A DNA stretch of 7,168 nt, taken from the NCBI GenBank assembly GCA_910579115.1, contig CAJTSO010000038.1:11712-18879 (forward strand). Direction: 5' to 3'. This document shows, piece after piece, positions 5,302 through 7,168 of the stretch (its first letter is position 1; each line of letters starts with the position of its first letter). The notes under the pieces are model-generated. The model ran no database searches, was not told where the DNA came from, and was given only the letters and a program-made list of their open reading frames with translations. The position numbers and the translations under genes are program-made. The DNA is from an uncultured Selenomonadaceae bacterium. GTDB lineage: Bacteria; Bacillota; Negativicutes; Selenomonadales; Selenomonadaceae.

Positions 5302-6078
5302 TTGGATTTTTCAGGAATCTTTGATCCCGTTGCCCGCCTTGTGGCAGGCATTATCGAGCTTTTCTACAAAACCGCCGGCGCGGCCGGCGTGCCAAGCTAC
5401 GGCCTGGCCATCATACTCTTTACCATCGTGATCAAATGCGCCATGTACCCCCTTACCGTCAAGCAGGTCAGATCCATGAAAGCGATGGGCTCCCTCCAGC
5501 CGAGAATAAAGAAGATTCAGGAGCAGTACAAAAATGACCCCATGCTCATGCAGGAGAAGCTGAAGGAGCTGTACGCGGAGCTGGGCGTCAGCCCCCTGGA
5601 CGGCTGCCTGCCCATGCTCATCCAGATGCCCGTGCTCATGGCGGTCTACTACGCGCTGCAATCCCTTACCTACGAAGGGGACCCCAGCTTCCTCTGGGTT
5701 GCCAACCTTTCCGAGCCGGATCCTACCTACATCCTTCCGGTACTTTCCGCCGCCACCACCTATATCGTATCGGCCCAGACGGCGGCGGAGGGCAATAAAT
5801 CCCTCAAGTACATGACCATCATCATGCCGTTGTTCATCGGCTATATCAGCCTTCAGTTCGCGGCCGGCCTCATCGTGTACTGGGTGACCATGAACGTCGT
5901 CCAGATTGTCCAGCAGTGGTGGATGAACCGTCAGGATATTTCCCCAAAAGGAGAAAAGCCTGCGGAAAAGGAAGAAGCGGCCGCCGGGGGAAAAGCGGTT
6001 GAAGAGACAAACGATTCCAAAAACAGGAGCAGGGAGCGCAGGATAAAGAAATTTAAGCGTCCGAAGAAGAACAAGTAA
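5302..6078 (+). CDS. yidC: Membrane protein insertase YidC (SpoIIIJ/Oxa1 type)
   Basis: YidC inserts membrane proteins, alone or with SecYEG. The 258-residue product is the short Gram-positive type without the large periplasmic domain. Hydrophobic segments run at about 11-22, 33-52, 101-122, 142-158 and 169-205. The family core is clear: PLTVKQVRSMKAMGSLQP (50-67), a charged cytoplasmic hairpin (68-96), and SPLDGCLPMLIQMPVLMAVYYAL (97-119). The groove position normally occupied by arginine appears to be K45 (TIVIKCAMYPL), keeping the positive charge. The tail (about 212-258) is strongly charged and ends KKFKRPKKNK, likely contacting the ribosome. No lipobox is present, unlike many Bacillus homologues. 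The TTG start is supported by its ribosome binding site. It lies 79 nt after yidD, a gap with no clear promoter or terminator. Confidence 0.95.
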   Translation: MDFSGIFDPVARLVAGIIELFYKTAGAAGVPSYGLAIILFTIVIKCAMYPLTVKQVRSMKAMGSLQPRIKKIQEQYKNDPMLMQEKLKELYAELGVSPLDGCLPMLIQMPVLMAVYYALQSLTYEGDPSFLWVANLSEPDPTYILPVLSAATTYIVSAQTAAEGNKSLKYMTIIMPLFIGYISLQFAAGLIVYWVTMNVVQIVQQWWMNRQDISPKGEKPAEKEEAAAGGKAVEETNDSKNRSRERRIKKFKRPKKNK

Positions 6079-6097
6079 TATTTAGCGAGGATAGTAA

Positions 6098-7120
6098 ATG
6101 GCAGCAATTATTGAAGCTACCGGCAAGACTGTGGAAGCAGCTTATGAAAACGCTCTCAGGGAGCTGGGAGTCAGCCGTGAACAGACCGAAATGGAAGTAA
6201 TTATCGAGCCGAAGCCCGGATTTCTGGGGCTTTTCGGCGGTACCGACGCCAAGGTACGGGTCACCATGAAGGAGCTCAGCGTCGTTGAAACAGCCGAGGC
6301 CTTTCTCCGCAACGTCTTCCGCCTGATGAATCTTCCCGTGGACCTTACGGTTACCGATGACGAGGAGATCGCCACCATCCACCTTATCGGGGAAAATTTG
6401 GGGGTTCTTATCGGCAAGCATGGCCAGACGTTGGACAGCCTCCAGTACCTGACCAATCTGGCGGCCAACTGCGGCATCAACGAGAATCGCCGCCGGATTT
6501 TTATCGATATTGAGGACTACCGGTCCCGCCGGGAGGAGACACTCCGCGTTTTGGCAAAGCGCCTGGCGGACAAATCCTGCCGGACCGGCGAAAAAATCAT
6601 GCTTGAGCCCATGAACTGCCATGAGCGCAAGATCATCCACCTGACCCTCCAGGACAACGACCGGGTCAAGACCTACAGCTATGGGGACGAGCCCCACCGC
6701 AAGGTAGTCATCGAACCAAATAATTCCTATGGCGGCTATAACAGAAGAGGACCGGTTGGCCGCGGCTCCCGTCCCCCGAAGCGGACCTTCGAGGAGGCCT
6801 TCGGCTACGAGCCGGCGGAACCGGCGGAGAGAGGGTACGAGGCTCCCCAAAGGGGTCATGACACTGCTGGGACTGAGGAGCAGGAGAACTACCGGGGCCG
6901 CGGCGGTTTTCGCAGCGGACACAGCGGACGCAGCGGACGCAGTGGCTTCCGGGGTGGACGCAGCGGCGGCTTCAGGGGCAGCCGGGGCGGCGGCCGCTTT
7001 GAGAAATCTCCCTACACCGACCCCAATTATGAACCGGATTTTTCTATGTTCAACGAGAGCGTGATCCGGGCCCAAAAGGAAGCCGAGGCGGCGCAGGAAG
7101 GCCAGCAGTCAAAGGAATAA
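6098..7120 (+). CDS. jag: RNA-binding protein Jag (KhpB) with an Arg/Gly-rich C-terminal tail
   Basis: Jag (SpoIIIJ-associated, KhpB) is a cytoplasmic RNA-binding protein linked in Gram-positives to cell elongation and division, and it is encoded next to yidC. Domains in order: Jag-N (about 3-55, with GFLGLFGG), a KH domain (about 60-137) with the GxxG loop GKHG (106-109), and an R3H domain (about 140-205) with ERKIIH (176-181). Residues 206-340 are an extra tail of about 135 residues that the usual family length of about 200-250 does not require. It contains PPKRTFEEAF (226-235), an Arg/Gly/Ser-rich stretch (266-301, e.g. GRSGRSGFRGGRSGGFRG) and an acidic/amphipathic end (TDPNYEPDFSMFNES, then an AQKEAEAAQE helix). 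The start at 6098 follows GCGAGGA (6085-6091), 19 nt after yidC. The 48 bases after the stop hold no gene; mnmE commonly follows. Confidence 0.93.
   Translation: MAAIIEATGKTVEAAYENALRELGVSREQTEMEVIIEPKPGFLGLFGGTDAKVRVTMKELSVVETAEAFLRNVFRLMNLPVDLTVTDDEEIATIHLIGENLGVLIGKHGQTLDSLQYLTNLAANCGINENRRRIFIDIEDYRSRREETLRVLAKRLADKSCRTGEKIMLEPMNCHERKIIHLTLQDNDRVKTYSYGDEPHRKVVIEPNNSYGGYNRRGPVGRGSRPPKRTFEEAFGYEPAEPAERGYEAPQRGHDTAGTEEQENYRGRGGFRSGHSGRSGRSGFRGGRSGGFRGSRGGGRFEKSPYTDPNYEPDFSMFNESVIRAQKEAEAAQEGQQSKE
6913..6948 (+). repeat. 9-bp tandem repeat within jag
   Basis: The unit CAGCGGACG recurs in register from 6913 (CAGCGGACA, CAGCGGACG, CAGCGGACG, then the diverged CAGTGGCTT). Being a multiple of three it encodes iterated Ser-Gly-(His/Arg) triplets, and related AGCGG motifs continue to about 6968. 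It suggests the Arg/Gly tail grew by slippage. Confidence 0.7.
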
Positions 7121-7168
7121 GACAAGTTAAACAGGACGGCCTCGGCCTGAACGGCGAAAACTCCCCTC

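Noticed and set aside
6905..6970. Short tandem repeats that could suggest a CRISPR or satellite array
   Set aside because: The 9-bp units are contiguous, in frame, without spacers, and lie inside the jag coding sequence.

Overview
The window looks like a chromosomal segment of a moderately GC-rich Bacillota bacterium. An anaerobic lineage such as the Negativicutes or Clostridia is plausible, but the sequence does not prove it. The case rests on the gene order rpmH-rnpA-yidD-yidC-jag, strong AGGAGG-type ribosome binding sites, a short single-lobe YidC of the Gram-positive type fused to no periplasmic domain, a G5/3D cell-wall protein and an OatA-type acetyltransferase. No mobile element, phage gene, CRISPR array, rRNA or tRNA was seen.

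Layout. Bases 1-517 (minus strand) hold the first half of a tryptophan synthase beta-chain gene (trpB), cut off by the window edge. Bases 518-833 are a divergent intergenic region with a promoter for each side (minus strand at 577-606, plus strand at 760-788) and, between them, a cluster of perfect palindromes and short direct repeats (about 649-724) that looks like a dispersed intergenic element. Bases 834-4153 (plus strand) carry three closely spaced genes: a small cysteine-rich C_GCAxxG_C_C redox-type protein, a large membrane acyltransferase with a C-terminal SGNH domain (OatA-like), and an exported DUF348-G5-3D protein. The last two both point to peptidoglycan modification or remodelling. 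A hairpin followed by a T run at 4216-4248 probably closes this unit.

Bases 4297-7120 are the conserved ribosome/membrane-insertion operon. It is driven by a promoter with both hexamers perfect (TTGACA, 18 nt, TATAAT). It encodes ribosomal protein L34 (rpmH, GTG start), RNase P protein (rnpA), YidD, the YidC/SpoIIIJ insertase (TTG start) and the RNA-binding protein Jag. A strong intrinsic terminator-like hairpin lies between rpmH and rnpA and probably keeps L34 output higher than that of the downstream genes. The last 48 bases hold no recognisable gene; in related genomes mnmE usually follows.

Functionally, L34 and RnpA serve the translation and tRNA-processing machinery, YidD and YidC serve insertion of membrane proteins, and Jag is the YidC-linked KH/R3H RNA-binding protein. 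Most of the window is ordinary core genome. The points that stand out are a 135-residue Arg/Gly-rich disordered tail on Jag, the terminator between rpmH and rnpA together with an alternative rnpA start that would read through it, the absence of dnaA from its usual place beside rpmH, and the palindrome cluster upstream of the C_GCAxxG gene. I found no clear previously undescribed multi-gene system.
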